A stretch of 64,000 nt of DNA from the NCBI GenBank assembly GCA_019426215.1, contig CM033394.1:17442195-17506194 (forward strand), in the 5' to 3' direction. The position numbers and the translations under genes are program-made. The notes beneath the pieces are model-generated. The model ran no database searches. It had not been told where the DNA came from and saw only the letters and a list, made by a program, of their open reading frames with translations. Shown one piece after another: positions 1-9,335 of this stretch. The stretch is from Buddleja alternifolia. Its lineage: Eukaryota > Streptophyta > Magnoliopsida > Lamiales > Scrophulariaceae. Every line of letters begins with the position of its first letter. Within the stretch, counting starts at the first letter, position 1.

Positions 1-863
1 TCAGCTTCCTGTTTACTTTTGACTAGCGTATCATCTATGTACGCCTCCATGTTCCTTCCTAATTGTGCCTCAAACATCTTATTGACTAGCCTATGATAGG
101 TCGCCCCTGCATTCTTCAACCCGAAAGGCATAACATTGTAGCAGAACGTCCCCTAATCAGTGACAAAACTCGTCTTCTCTTGGTCGTCTGGTGCCAATGG
201 AATTTGATTGTATATTTGCCTCGCGTCTAGGAAGGTCAACATCTTGCACCCTGTGGTGGAATCTATCAAGTCATCTATTCGGGGAAGGGGGTGGGAATCC
301 TTACGGCATGCCTTGTTCAGATCGGTAAAATCTTTACCTATCCTCCATTTGCCGTTGGGCTTCATTACCAGCACGACATTGGCCAACCATTCTGGGTAGT
401 GCACCGGCCTTATATATCCAGCCATGAGCAGATTCTCAACTTTTTTTTTCGCAGCCAAACTCCTCTCTCTCCCCATAGTTCTCTTGCGTTGCTTCACCGA
501 ACGGGCATCGGGATATGTGTTCAAATGATGAGTCATGACCTGGGGGTCAATCCCCTCCATATCTGATGTGCCCCAAGAAAACACGTCGGTGTTGCCTTGC
601 AGGAAGTGTGCTAACTCCCTTTCGAGGGCGGGTCCTAAGGTAGCATCGACTTTCGTTACTTTCTATGGGTAACCCAGTAGTAACTCGATCATTTTCAAGC
701 TCTCGACTGCCTTGCTCCGGGTGCTTCTATCATCTTCTGAGGCCTGAGATGCTTTTCCTGGAGCGTGCGACACCATGTCAATTTCGATCAACTCTGGCCT
801 TGGCGTGGGACCCAGGTTGCTCCGCTTCCTCTTGAGGGCATTGTAACAATACTCTCTCGCCAA
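1..863 (-). pseudogene. pol: Gypsy G1 pol: linker and reverse transcriptase (partial)
   Basis: Minus-strand reading from 863 gives a short charged linker (to 663), then from 584 the RT fingers and palm: the VVLVMKPNGKWRI block, DLNKAC with the PLPRIDDLID turn, and the FLDARQIYNQI block that holds the first catalytic aspartate. A stop at about 153 interrupts SFVTD, where the family normally has arginine. Beyond it the same frame continues to the catalytic YIDD motif near position 50, just before the window ends. The protein would copy the element RNA into cDNA. At least one nonsense change makes this copy inactive. RNase H and integrase must lie upstream of the window. Confidence 0.85.
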
Positions 864-941
864 CCGTTTGTCCCCAGCGGCCTCCCCCGTCCCACTAGGA
901 GTAGGGAATTTGAGTTTGAGATAGAAGGTAGAAATAACAGC

Positions 942-1250
942 TCAGAAGAGGTTTAAGCTCGACCTCCCCAATATAACACTATACTCGGAGGGGGCTTTAA
1001 CCACCAAAAACTTCACCTCCTGGGCAATACGCTTAGGAAATGTGCCTAAGGACAACGGCAAGGTCACTTCACCCTGAGCATCTATGGTGTCACCCGTGAA
1101 GGCGACCAGCTGGGTCTTGATCATTGGGACATTGACCTCCCCAACGGACAGCCTGTCGAATGCATCTGAAAAGATGATATCTAAGGAGCTTCCACTGTCG
1201 ATGAGGATCTTGCCCACCCAGGAATCTGCGATTGTAGAGGAGATCACCAA
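942..1250 (-). pseudogene. pol: Gypsy G1 aspartic protease domain
   Basis: A 102-residue open stretch on the minus strand carries the retropepsin active-site triad in the form LIDSGSSLDI, followed by the usual beta-rich body and the C-terminal ILGRSSLN block (normally ILGRPTLN). This cleaves the gag-pol polyprotein in the element's particle. The ATG at 1250 is probably not a true start, because gypsy proteases are processed from a longer reading frame; upstream sequence toward 1440 is still partly open but has lost gag. It lies 358 bp upstream of the RT segment. Confidence 0.8.
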
Positions 1251-1528
1251 AGCTTCGTTTTGCGAGGGGATCCGACTCTCCAGATCTCGAATTTCGAATG
1301 AAATGCTCTGTGTCTCAAATCCTTCCCGAGCGGCGCTCCCGTTGCTTCCGCCAGCATCCAGCGATGGCCAAACACCTGAGATCTTGAAAGTCCTAACAGT
1401 GATGGGTGGGGTCTCGCTCAGCGATAGGCGGGGCGCTAGCTATCCGCGTGGCCAAGCTCCCTGTGGCTCATTGCTACCAATTTTATAGTTACTATCCTTA
1501 GTCTGCATTCTCAGTGGTTGGAGCGCAT

Positions 1529-1546
1529 TTCCCACAGACGGCGCCA
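1529..1546 (-). promoter_or_regulatory. Primer-binding site of gypsy G1
   Basis: The minus strand reads TGGCGCCGTCTGTGGGAA six bases inside the LTR end. The same 18-mer follows the 5' LTR of G3 (35201) and a two-base variant follows that of G2 (4919). The position and TGG start fit a tRNA primer site; I do not assign the tRNA. Confidence 0.75.
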
Positions 1547-1552
1547 ATCTAA

Positions 1553-2039
1553 TGATGCTGAAAATCTTCTGAGTATGATTGTCACGTGTTCGACCACGTG
1601 GGGTGGAGGAACCGATCCAACTCACAATAAACTAGGTTAGAGGGTGGTTTTGGTATAAATTGCACTCGGTAACTTCGAGCTGCCTACGTACCCAATCAAT
1701 GTGGGATCAAGTCGATTCGTAGTTCGCTGATGAGGTTACTCTCTCTAGCCAGCGTGTTTTTACTGGGGGAGTTGATAATCCTTACTTTCCAGCTCCTTTG
1801 AGGTATTTATATGGAGCTGACTATGGGCCATGGGCTATTGGGCCCTACTTTGTCAGGAGCCCAATATGCTTAATTTATTATTATTATCATGCTTAAGTCA
1901 ATAGAATAATCTTAATATTCTTATTGGGTCACCAGCCCTTTTAGGCTTGACTAATTCATTACCCGCGGGAGACGTCCCGACCCGAGTCGGTGACGGGTCA
2001 AATTACTCTAATACCCCTAAATATTTTTAGCCCACATCA
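1553..2039 (-). repeat. 5' LTR of gypsy G1
   Basis: On the minus strand this 487 bp block begins TGATGTGGGC and ends CAGCATCA, with TG...CA termini, and is followed after six bases by the primer-binding site. It holds no ORF of note. The start TGATGTGGG is shared with the LTRs of G2 at 2973 and 8622. The partner LTR lies outside the window, so the boundaries rest on the TG/CA termini and the primer site alone. Confidence 0.7.
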
Positions 2040-2156
2040 TTATCCGACGATGAAATAAACAACTGTGGTACTATTATTGAATCCTAATATACTTTAAACA
2101 TAAAATTAGGTAAAATTATATCCCATGTGGCCCATAATAATATAAGCTACTTCATC

Positions 2157-2307
2157 GTGAAATTCTATGGTGGACCGAGACCATTGGTCCCGGTCCACAA
2201 ATCACCATTGAATTGGGGGGTAATTTAGTAATTGCCCCCCCTAGTGGGGGATCCAGTGGTGATTTGTGGACCGGGACCAATGGTCTCTTTCCACCATAGT
2301 ATTGCCC
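2157..2307. mobile_element. Foldback MITE, copy 1 (MULE-like)
   Basis: The element is 151 bp and nearly all palindrome: left arm CTATGGTGGACC from 2165, right arm its complement ending at 2299, with about 45 paired bases and an inner G6/C6 hairpin. It is flanked by an exact 10 bp direct repeat CTACTTCATC (2147-2156 and 2308-2317). A TSD of 9-11 bp is the hallmark of Mutator-like elements. A second member with the same terminal motif lies at 30897-31044. No coding capacity. Confidence 0.75.
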
Positions 2308-2317
2308 CTACTTCATC

Positions 2318-2967
2318 CTATTTTTGGATGGATTAGATGAAGAACCTCGATCTAAACGTGTCAACAAATTATTATGACATGCAGTTCAAGATCTATTTGT
2401 ATTTCCATTGTAGGGTTCTAATAAAATAATATAACTAATTGTTATTGATATATATAATTTATTCTTATTATTTATTATTTGACTCTTTTGCCATTAAAAA
2501 AGTGAGTTAGATGGGGATATATTAAGTACATAAAATTTTCAAGAAACCACCCATACTTTTATACTAGTAGAGATATCATGTCAACTCTTTTTCAGAATTT
2601 GCAAAATTGACTTGATTTCGTTCTTCTTCTGCTGTCATGGATATCTAGATGTTAGAAAAAGGAATTAGTATTGAACAACTTTAATTTCATCAGGAATATT
2701 GAATCGATATCGTATTATCTTTGAGGTCAAATTTCCTAGATGGTGATCCACTATAAACAATTCACTTGTAGAAGACTCTCAACTCTACAATTTAGGACAT
2801 TGCAACTACCATTTGGTTACCTCAACGCTTGTAGAATTCCACTCCTTCGAAAACTTAGAATTTGAAGATTTACTTGCATCTTCATTGACATTTATGCTAC
2901 ACTCAAACGTAGACGCAATCCATTTCAACACGAAAATAATATAAGAATGTAACACAAAAATTACATC
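2318..2967. other. Gene-free spacer
   Basis: AT-rich sequence of about 650 bp between the first MITE and gypsy G2. I see no ORF with recognisable content, no RNA gene and no repeat boundary. It would have been continuous with 9150-9335 before G2 inserted. Confidence 0.6.
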
Positions 2968-2972
2968 CACAT

Positions 2973-4916
2973 TGATGTGGGTAGATATCATTCATTGGGC
3001 CAAACTGACAAACTCAAAGAATATTATATATTTCTTTATTTTATTATAATATTTTGGCCCATGTATTTACATTTCGGTCTCATCCAATTAACAAGAATTG
3101 AGCCCAAGTCGGAGCCCTAAAAGGAAAGATATCAGTCAAACAAACAATATCCAATCAAGTATTCAATCAAATATCAATTTAAGAGGATTGGTCAAACACT
3201 TAACAAAGCAGGAAGATTCGGCATGCTAAATATGGAGCTGGCCAGACGCGTTTTTAGGATGATTTCAAGACACCCAAAGCTTCCAGAAATAGGAAGGAAA
3301 TCAGTCAGATTCTACCTAATATATTTGTATAAAAGCCATCTAACTTGTATAAATATCCAACATTGATGATCAATAAACAACTCTTACACTTTTACGCATT
3401 TTATTCTCTATTATTTTATAGTTTTGTAATCAATTTCTCGCAATTAATCATAAAATTTAGGATAAATTACAACCCAACCCCCCTGTGATCGACCATATTA
3501 TCACTCCATCCCCTGTGATAAAAAATTATCAATTTACCTCCTTGTAATTTTTAAAATATGTTTTACTGCTCCTCTATGGTGTTTTTGCTTACAAAATTTT
3601 ATTGAAAGACCCTTATACCATTGTCATTTTCAGATATATTTACACAATATAATTTTTCTTTTATTTTTTATTTTATTAATTATTAATTTATTTCTTTAAC
3701 TATCTCTATTTTATTTATTATTTTTTCTTTCTTCATCTTCTTCCCACCAAAATCTAACCCTAATACATATCCACCATCTCCAACACCAACTAGAACCACC
3801 ACCAGCCGCCGCCGCCACCGCCACCGCCACCGCCTTTGTTTCACCTTCAACCTATTGCCCACCGCCGCCACCACCACTACCCCCTTGTTTAACCTTTAAC
3901 CCATTACCCGCCGCCCCCCCCCTCCCCACCACCACCCCTATTTCACCTTCACCCATTGCCCGCCGCCCCCACCGCTACCACCACAACCGTTGTTTCACCT
4001 TCAACCCATTGCCCGTCGCCGCCGCCACCACCACCACTGCTTGCTACCATCGCCGCCCCATCTTTACAAATCAATCACCACCGTCTAAATCGTACCGTCA
4101 CCACCATATTCTCTCTCTAAACCGCCATCGCCGCTGCCGTCAATCGAGCTTTAATGCTCCAGAATTGCAAAATTGGTTTGCTGAGATTTGCAAATCTGGT
4201 TGCAAATTTGCAATTTCAAATTTTAAAGCTTCGGGGTGATTTGCGGAGGGCCAGTGGGCGGATGGTGGCTTTGGTGGTGGTTGGCGTGGCGGATGGTGGC
4301 TTTGGTGGTGGTTGGCGTGGTGGCTGGTGGGTTTGTAGTTTGAAGGTGTTGATTTGGAGGTTGAAGATGGTGGATTTGAAGGTTGAAGGTGGTGGATTGT
4401 AGGTGGTCGCCAGTGGGCCGGTGGTCGGTGGCAGCGGCTGCGACTGTTTGTCGGCAGTGAAGCAGTGGTGATGGGATACATATCTCTCTCTCTATATATA
4501 TATATAAATTATTAATATATATTTTTTAAATATCTTTTATAATTTTAAAAATATATATTTATTATAAAAGTAAGAAATTTAATGTCAATCGTTGATATCT
4601 ATAAAGATCTACGGTTGTAATAAATTGAATTTAGTAAAATATAAGAAATTAATCCTGACCATTGATATTTAGGAGATCAGTTCCAATGGTCAGCAATTCA
4701 GGGGCAAAATAGTCTTTAGCTAATGAAAATTCGATAACCAGTCTCATGACATGCGAGTGAAGTGCGTAGGGAGTTAAATTGATTCTTTAATTTATTCACA
4801 TGGGTGTAAGTTGATAATGTTTTATCACAGGGGGTGGAGTGATAATAAGGTCGATCACAGGGGGGTTGGGTGTAATTTACCCAATAAATTTATTGGTGTA
4901 AATCCCACATGCATCA
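2973..4916 (+). repeat. 5' LTR of G2, interrupted
   Basis: Starts TGATGTGGGTAGATATC and ends CCCACATGCATCA. Removing the insert at 3460-4882 leaves about 520 bp matching the 3' LTR at 8622-9144 (523 bp), with scattered substitutions and small indels. The sequence near 3330-3370 has TATA-like AT stretches, but no promoter can be fixed. Confidence 0.88.
3460..4882. mobile_element. MULE-like element with GC-rich cargo inside G2's 5' LTR
   Basis: The left end reads GGATAAATTACAACCC and the right end, reversed, GGGTAAATTACACCC; similarity of the inverted arms continues for roughly 100 bp, including CCCCTGTGATCGACC. Flanks show an imperfect 9 bp duplication (TAAAATTTA / ATAAATTTA). Position and size are confirmed because the other G2 LTR lacks the insert. 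The middle (about 3775-4460) is a GC-rich run of CCA/CCG triplets followed by GGTGG-rich sequence, unlike the AT-rich arms. No transposase is present. ORFs within the cargo are low-complexity and I do not call them genes. Confidence 0.8.
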
Positions 4917-4918
4917 AT

Positions 4919-4936
4919 TGACGCTGTCTGTGGGAA
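4919..4936 (+). promoter_or_regulatory. Primer-binding site of G2
   Basis: TGACGCTGTCTGTGGGAA begins two bases after the 5' LTR. It differs by two bases from the G1 and G3 primer sites, so it may be a mutated copy of the same site. Confidence 0.65.
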
Positions 4937-5004
4937 ATTGAGCTTCAAGGCGTGAGGTAACATTTTTGTATTTTTTTGCAATTTTCTTTTCTTTCACAAG
5001 CTTG

Positions 5005-6838
5005 ATGGCTGGTCACAATATTGAGGAAATGGACGAAACTATGAAGGTAACAACGCTCCTGAGACCCCAGCCACCTTGGCTAGGCTTTCAATTAGCGAAT
5101 TACAGGAGACCCCCACAACATGTGGGGGTAGAGTCTCGGTTGGCGAAGATGGAATTTCTCCATCACTTGGAACGCAAGCTGTAGGGATGGAAAACTCCCT
5201 GCAAATTGCGCCATCATATCACCTAACTAAGGAACAATTGCAGAACTGATTGACGTGACCGTCCAGGTCACGAAGAAAAGCCCGGATCCGCATGGTCTGG
5301 GTAGGATGGGAGAAAGTCCAGCAGAACAAGTACTCTGAAATGCTAATACTCATACCGATATAGAGTTTACTTCTGAAAATAGTTTTGGAAAATGAGCAGG
5401 GAGGATGGAATTTGCTTAACAGGTGAACATACATGGAGAGGGGGAACCCCCTAGGAAATATTCTGCCCAGGAAGGTCGCCTGATGCAGCGCACTGAACTT
5501 CATGAGGAGCAAATCCAGGAAGGAAGGATCCCGCCTAACGTAACACATCAGGAAAAACTCCAGGGAGAAATGCTACCTCCTAGGCAGTAGGAAAAATATG
5601 ATATAAAAAATGGGGCCATTCCCCAAGATAAGAAGGAAAAAAGGACCTCGATGAGGAGGTTAACAGCTCTGAATAAATTCGTTCTTCAGGAAGAAATCAA
5701 GGAGGAACAACAAAAACAAAGGAAATAACAACCAATGGGACTTCATGGCAAGAAGGATGGAGGAAATGGAGAAGAAAATAGCTGGATAAAAAGTACATGC
5801 GAATAGAGGGATCCCATTTACTAATGCCATAATGCAGGAGGAATTGCCACAAGATTTCAGAATTTACTCTATGATGACCTACGACGGTATATCAGACCCC
5901 GAGGATCACTTGTACACTTTCAGGAATTAAGCTGTGTTGCGCAGATACTCGGACGCCATTAAATATCGGGTGTTCCTAACAATGTTGACTAAGTCAGCAG
6001 AGTTATGGTTCAACCAGCTACCTGTAGGATCTATTGGATAATTCCTGAAGTTTAGCACAAAATTTCTCCATCAATTTGCTTGCAGCAAAAGGCATGAGCA
6101 AACCCCACTTTACCTCTTTAACATAAAGCAAAAACGCGATGAAACTTTACAATCTTATGTGAAAATATTTAATGCTGCTACTCTGGAGGTGCCATCGGCT
6201 ACAGCCTATCTAAAAACAAGTGCGTTCACACTGGGCTTGCGTGAGGGAGATTTGTTCAAATCCATAACTAAAAAACCAAATGGCAATTTCGATGAGTTGC
6301 TTAGCCGAGCAGAGAAGTATGTTACTATGGAGTATGCTCAATTAACGAGGAGAGTTGAAATAAAAAAAGAAAGAAAAGAAGGAGAAAACCAGGGAAATCT
6401 TAAGCAGGGTGGATTGAGTAGATGACATGCTCAAGGACCCGTGATTGGAGGTCGAGGATCATTTCAACCTCCCTTTCACACAATAAGAAGTTTAACGCAA
6501 CAACTCATGGAGGTAGAAAATAAAGGCCTAGTACGATGGCCAGCTATTTCAGGAAGTAACTCTCAAAATGCTTCAAATGACGTTATTGTCGATACCATCG
6601 GGAAATTGGTCACCATACGGAAGACTGTAGAGCGCTAGCTTTGGAGCTGGAACATTTTTATAAAGTAGGAGGATTGACGGAGTTTTTGATAAACAATTAT
6701 ACAGCGGAAAACAACAATAATAATGGATCTTCATTCAGAGGAAGAGAAACATTCTGGTATCCAAGTCGAGGAAGAGGAAGAGATTCAGGAAGAGGATTAG
6801 GAAGATCTGGGCTAGAAAATCATGGACATTTCCCTTAG
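5005..6838 (+). pseudogene. gag: G2 gag pseudogene
   Basis: The likely start is the ATG at 5005, shortly after the primer site. The core between about 5830 and 6425 has the features of the gypsy capsid domain: a YDGISDPEDHL block, an LTKSAELWFNQL block, and a DLFKSITKKP block followed by LLSRAEKYV. These correspond to the retrotrans_gag fold that packages the RNA in particles. A later stretch (6641-6838) is rich in Arg-Gly and Asn and could bind nucleic acid. Several stops and frame changes break the reading frame, including stops near 5928 and 6040, so no complete Gag can be made. The equivalent block in G3 starts at 36183. Confidence 0.75.
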
Positions 6839-8061
6839 TCCAAAGGGGCAAGCCCCCCTGGAGAAGGAAATAATGCAAAAGCTCCCACTGGCATGGATGG
6901 AAATAAGGCATTGGCAACAATTCACATGATATCTGGAGGGCTAAGGCCAGCAAGATTGTAAGCCGCCAGGCTGAAAACATGCAACATGAGATAAGTAATA
7001 TTACAATTACCTTTTATTATCATAATTTCCAATTTATTTTTGTAAATAGTATGATTTGTTTCTTAGAATGTATGTCTTGTACAACGCATCTTTTTGATTG
7101 AATTATTATTTGCACTACCACACACATCAAAGATAAGGGGGTGTTGGTGGTATGAAGCAGACGGTGTTTAGGAAAATTGAATGGGTAACCTGGATTCGTC
7201 CAGTCAGGGAAAAATCGGATGTGGATCTATCTGGCCCCACTCCAAAAAAAGAAATAAGGATGGACAAGAAGAAATAAGGTTGGAGACTTCTCAGTCTACT
7301 TCTCAAACTACCTCATGGTTGATCCACAGGATGGGATGAGACACACAAGTCCACTCGTACTCCACGGTAGCATAAGGGTGCAAAATTCAAGAGAAAAAGG
7401 CAGAAAAAAGGAAGGAAAACCCTTGGTAGCATACTAGCCAGGTGCAAGCCGAGGAAGAAAATGTGGTACGAAGTGATGAATTCATAGGAGTCAAAAGGCC
7501 GATATATCTTTAATATGTGCAAACTCTTTCCATATTCCTTTTCCTACGTGTAAATGTATGCATACTTTTTCAACATGTTACAAGCATGTTCCAAATTCTC
7601 TTGCTACTTAGCTAGCTGAAATCTACCAGAATTAGGTGCTCAAATTGATGCTTAAATATTTCTCCTCACATCATATGTTAGTTCAATTTTTCGCAAGCAT
7701 CCATCTTAGTTTGCATCAAAACATACATAAGCACAAATACATAATATATAATTGAACCTAGACCATTCATATTAATTAAAAACATAAACATCTTAAAATA
7801 TCCTTTGCCTCGAAGGGAAACAAAACAAAGACATCAAAAGAAAAATATTGTTTAAGGCCATAACACATCCGGGCCAAAACAAACTACTTGTTTTTCAAAT
7901 AACATAAGTCATACTCCGCATTAGCTGGAGCACTCCCTACAACATTCTCTGTTGTACCAGCAGGGTTGTCAGCAGGATGGTCAGCTGGATGCTCAATAAC
8001 TTGTCTTGGGAGCAAATTATCATCTAAAACAGCAGGATGAGGGACTTCATTTGGAACATTT
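6839..8061. other. Gene-free internal region of G2
   Basis: This is where a full gypsy element would carry pol. I searched all frames for DSG, YVDD/YIDD, integrase zinc-finger and RNase H blocks and recognise none. A short purine run at about 7132-7142 is isolated and has no LTR after it. Confidence 0.6.
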
Positions 8062-8355
8062 TCAGTTGCAGGAGTGGGGGGCTTTTAATAGAGCGATATC
8101 CAACACAACATCAACATTGAGAAAAGATGTGTCACTCCCAAAAGGTGGATAACCTGCAACAACAAACTGCGCCTTGCATCCTTCAAACCTTTTCTCTAAA
8201 TACTCCACAGTTTTTTCATCCACTATGCTTTGAAACTCGGAGGAGGTCAGGAAGTTAGCTTTGTACATCTCCAGAAAAACGTGCCCTTCAGCAGAATTGG
8301 GGAAGTCCTCAATGCCCATCTGGCGACCTTTAGCAAGGGAATCTTGAAGCTCCAT
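8062..8355 (-). CDS. Antisense ORF of G2 (retrotransposon extra protein, broken)
   Basis: A 97-residue minus-strand ORF lies between the gag region and the 3' LTR, opposite to the element's own transcription. It is predicted helical, with a charged first half containing GIEDFPNSAEGHVFLEMYKA and a later EKRFEGCKAQF block. Similar helical C-terminal segments occur in the antisense ORFs of several plant gypsy elements. The reading frame continues upstream to about 8450 through one stop (near 8384), so the original protein was longer. G3 has a comparable but larger antisense region at 41308-43330, with an FLEDHY block in the corresponding place. Function is unknown. Confidence 0.5.
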   Translation of the reverse strand: MELQDSLAKGRQMGIEDFPNSAEGHVFLEMYKANFLTSSEFQSIVDEKTVEYLEKRFEGCKAQFVVAGYPPFGSDTSFLNVDVVLDIALLKAPHSCN

Positions 8356-8605
8356 CTTTTGATGCTCTAGGGTACTCCGCAGCTAGTCCTCCAGGACCCT
8401 TACTCTACCCGCCAAAGCAGCAGCACAGGATTCATGTTCTTGGATGTCCAGTACAAAATAACCCTTTCAGCATGTTGTGCAGGAGGAAAACTATGAGTTC
8501 TTTCAGCTAGCATACTCAGCAGGAATTCAGGAGGAGTTTTAGCTATCAGCTTAGCTTCCACAATTGATTCTTCACAACTCTTTTAGTTTAACAAGTCAAA
8601 CTTTA

Positions 8606-8618
8606 GAGTTGGGGGGAC
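8606..8618 (+). promoter_or_regulatory. Polypurine tract of G2
   Basis: The purine-rich stretch AGTTGGGGGGAC ends just before the 3' LTR start at 8622. This is the usual site for plus-strand DNA priming. Confidence 0.75.
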
Positions 8619-8621
8619 TAT

Positions 8622-9144
8622 TGATGTGGGTAGATATCATCCATTGGTCCAAGCTGACAAGCCCAAAGAAAATCATATATTTCTTAATTTTATTCTAATA
8701 TTTCGGCCCATGTACTTACATTTCGGCCTCATCCAATAAACAAGAGTAAAGCCCAAGTCGTAGCCCCAAAAGGAAGGATATCAATCAAGCAAACAATATC
8801 CAATCAAATATCAATCAAAGAGGGTTGGTCAAACACTTACCAAAGCAAAAGATTCGGCATGCTAAATTTAGAGCTGGCCAGACTCGTTTTCAGGATGATT
8901 TCAGGATACCCAAAGCTTCCAGAAGTAGCTCTAGCTACCATAAATAGGGAAGGAAGGAAATCAGCTGGATTCTACCTACCATATTTGTATAAGAGCCATC
9001 TAGCTTGTATAAATATCCAACATTGATGATCAATAAACAACTCTTACACTTTTACGCATTTTACTCTCTATTATTTTATAGCTTTAAACTCAATTTCTCC
9101 CAATTAATCATATAAATTCATTGGTGTAAATCCCACGTGCATCA
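8622..9144 (+). repeat. 3' LTR of G2
   Basis: 523 bp, beginning TGATGTGGGTAGATATC and ending CCCACGTGCATCA, followed at once by the TSD CACAT. It is the uninterrupted partner of 2973-4916 and so gives the pre-insertion sequence for the MULE-like element there. Confidence 0.9.
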
Positions 9145-9335
9145 CACATATTACTTAATCATTAAAAATTTCAAAAATAAAATTTAATTTAAAAGGCAGA
9201 AGGACAGTGTAATATGAATTCAACTAAATTGTTGTCAAGCCGAGCCCACGGGGTGAGGATCCGCAAGTGAGATCCGATATAATGGGCTTCGCAAATAACT
9301 ACTTAGCATGCGTACTCGCTTTGTGAAAATGATTA

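Larger units (their letters stand above)
1..2039 (-). mobile_element. Ty3/gypsy LTR retrotransposon G1, truncated by the window start
   Basis: Read on the minus strand the order is LTR (2039-1553), primer-binding site (1546-1529), a very short leader, protease (1250-942), linker, and reverse transcriptase running off the window at position 1. The gene order protease before RT and the RT type are those of Ty3/gypsy. Only about 280 bp separate the primer site from the protease, too little for a gag gene, so most of gag is missing. The far end and therefore the TSD are outside the window. Internal stops show that it is a decayed copy. Confidence 0.85.
2973..9144 (+). mobile_element. Complete non-autonomous gypsy element G2
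   Basis: Two LTRs (2973-4916, enlarged by an insertion, and 8622-9144) enclose a primer site, a decayed gag, about 1.2 kb of gene-free sequence, a minus-strand ORF and a polypurine tract. The 5 bp TSD CACAT is exact (2968-2972 and 9145-9149). I found no protease, RT, RNase H or integrase sequence, so the element would depend on enzymes from a relative. A gag-only element with an antisense ORF resembles gag-retaining non-autonomous gypsy derivatives. G3, elsewhere in the window, has the same layout plus pol and is a possible type of helper. Confidence 0.88.

Noticed and set aside
1440..1625. Minus-strand 61-codon ORF
   Set aside because: It spans the LTR end and primer site of G1, so it cannot be an element protein.
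4009..4481. His/Pro/Thr-rich ORFs in the MULE-like cargo
   Set aside because: Open frames on both strands follow from CCA/CCG and GGTGG repeats. There is no recognisable domain.
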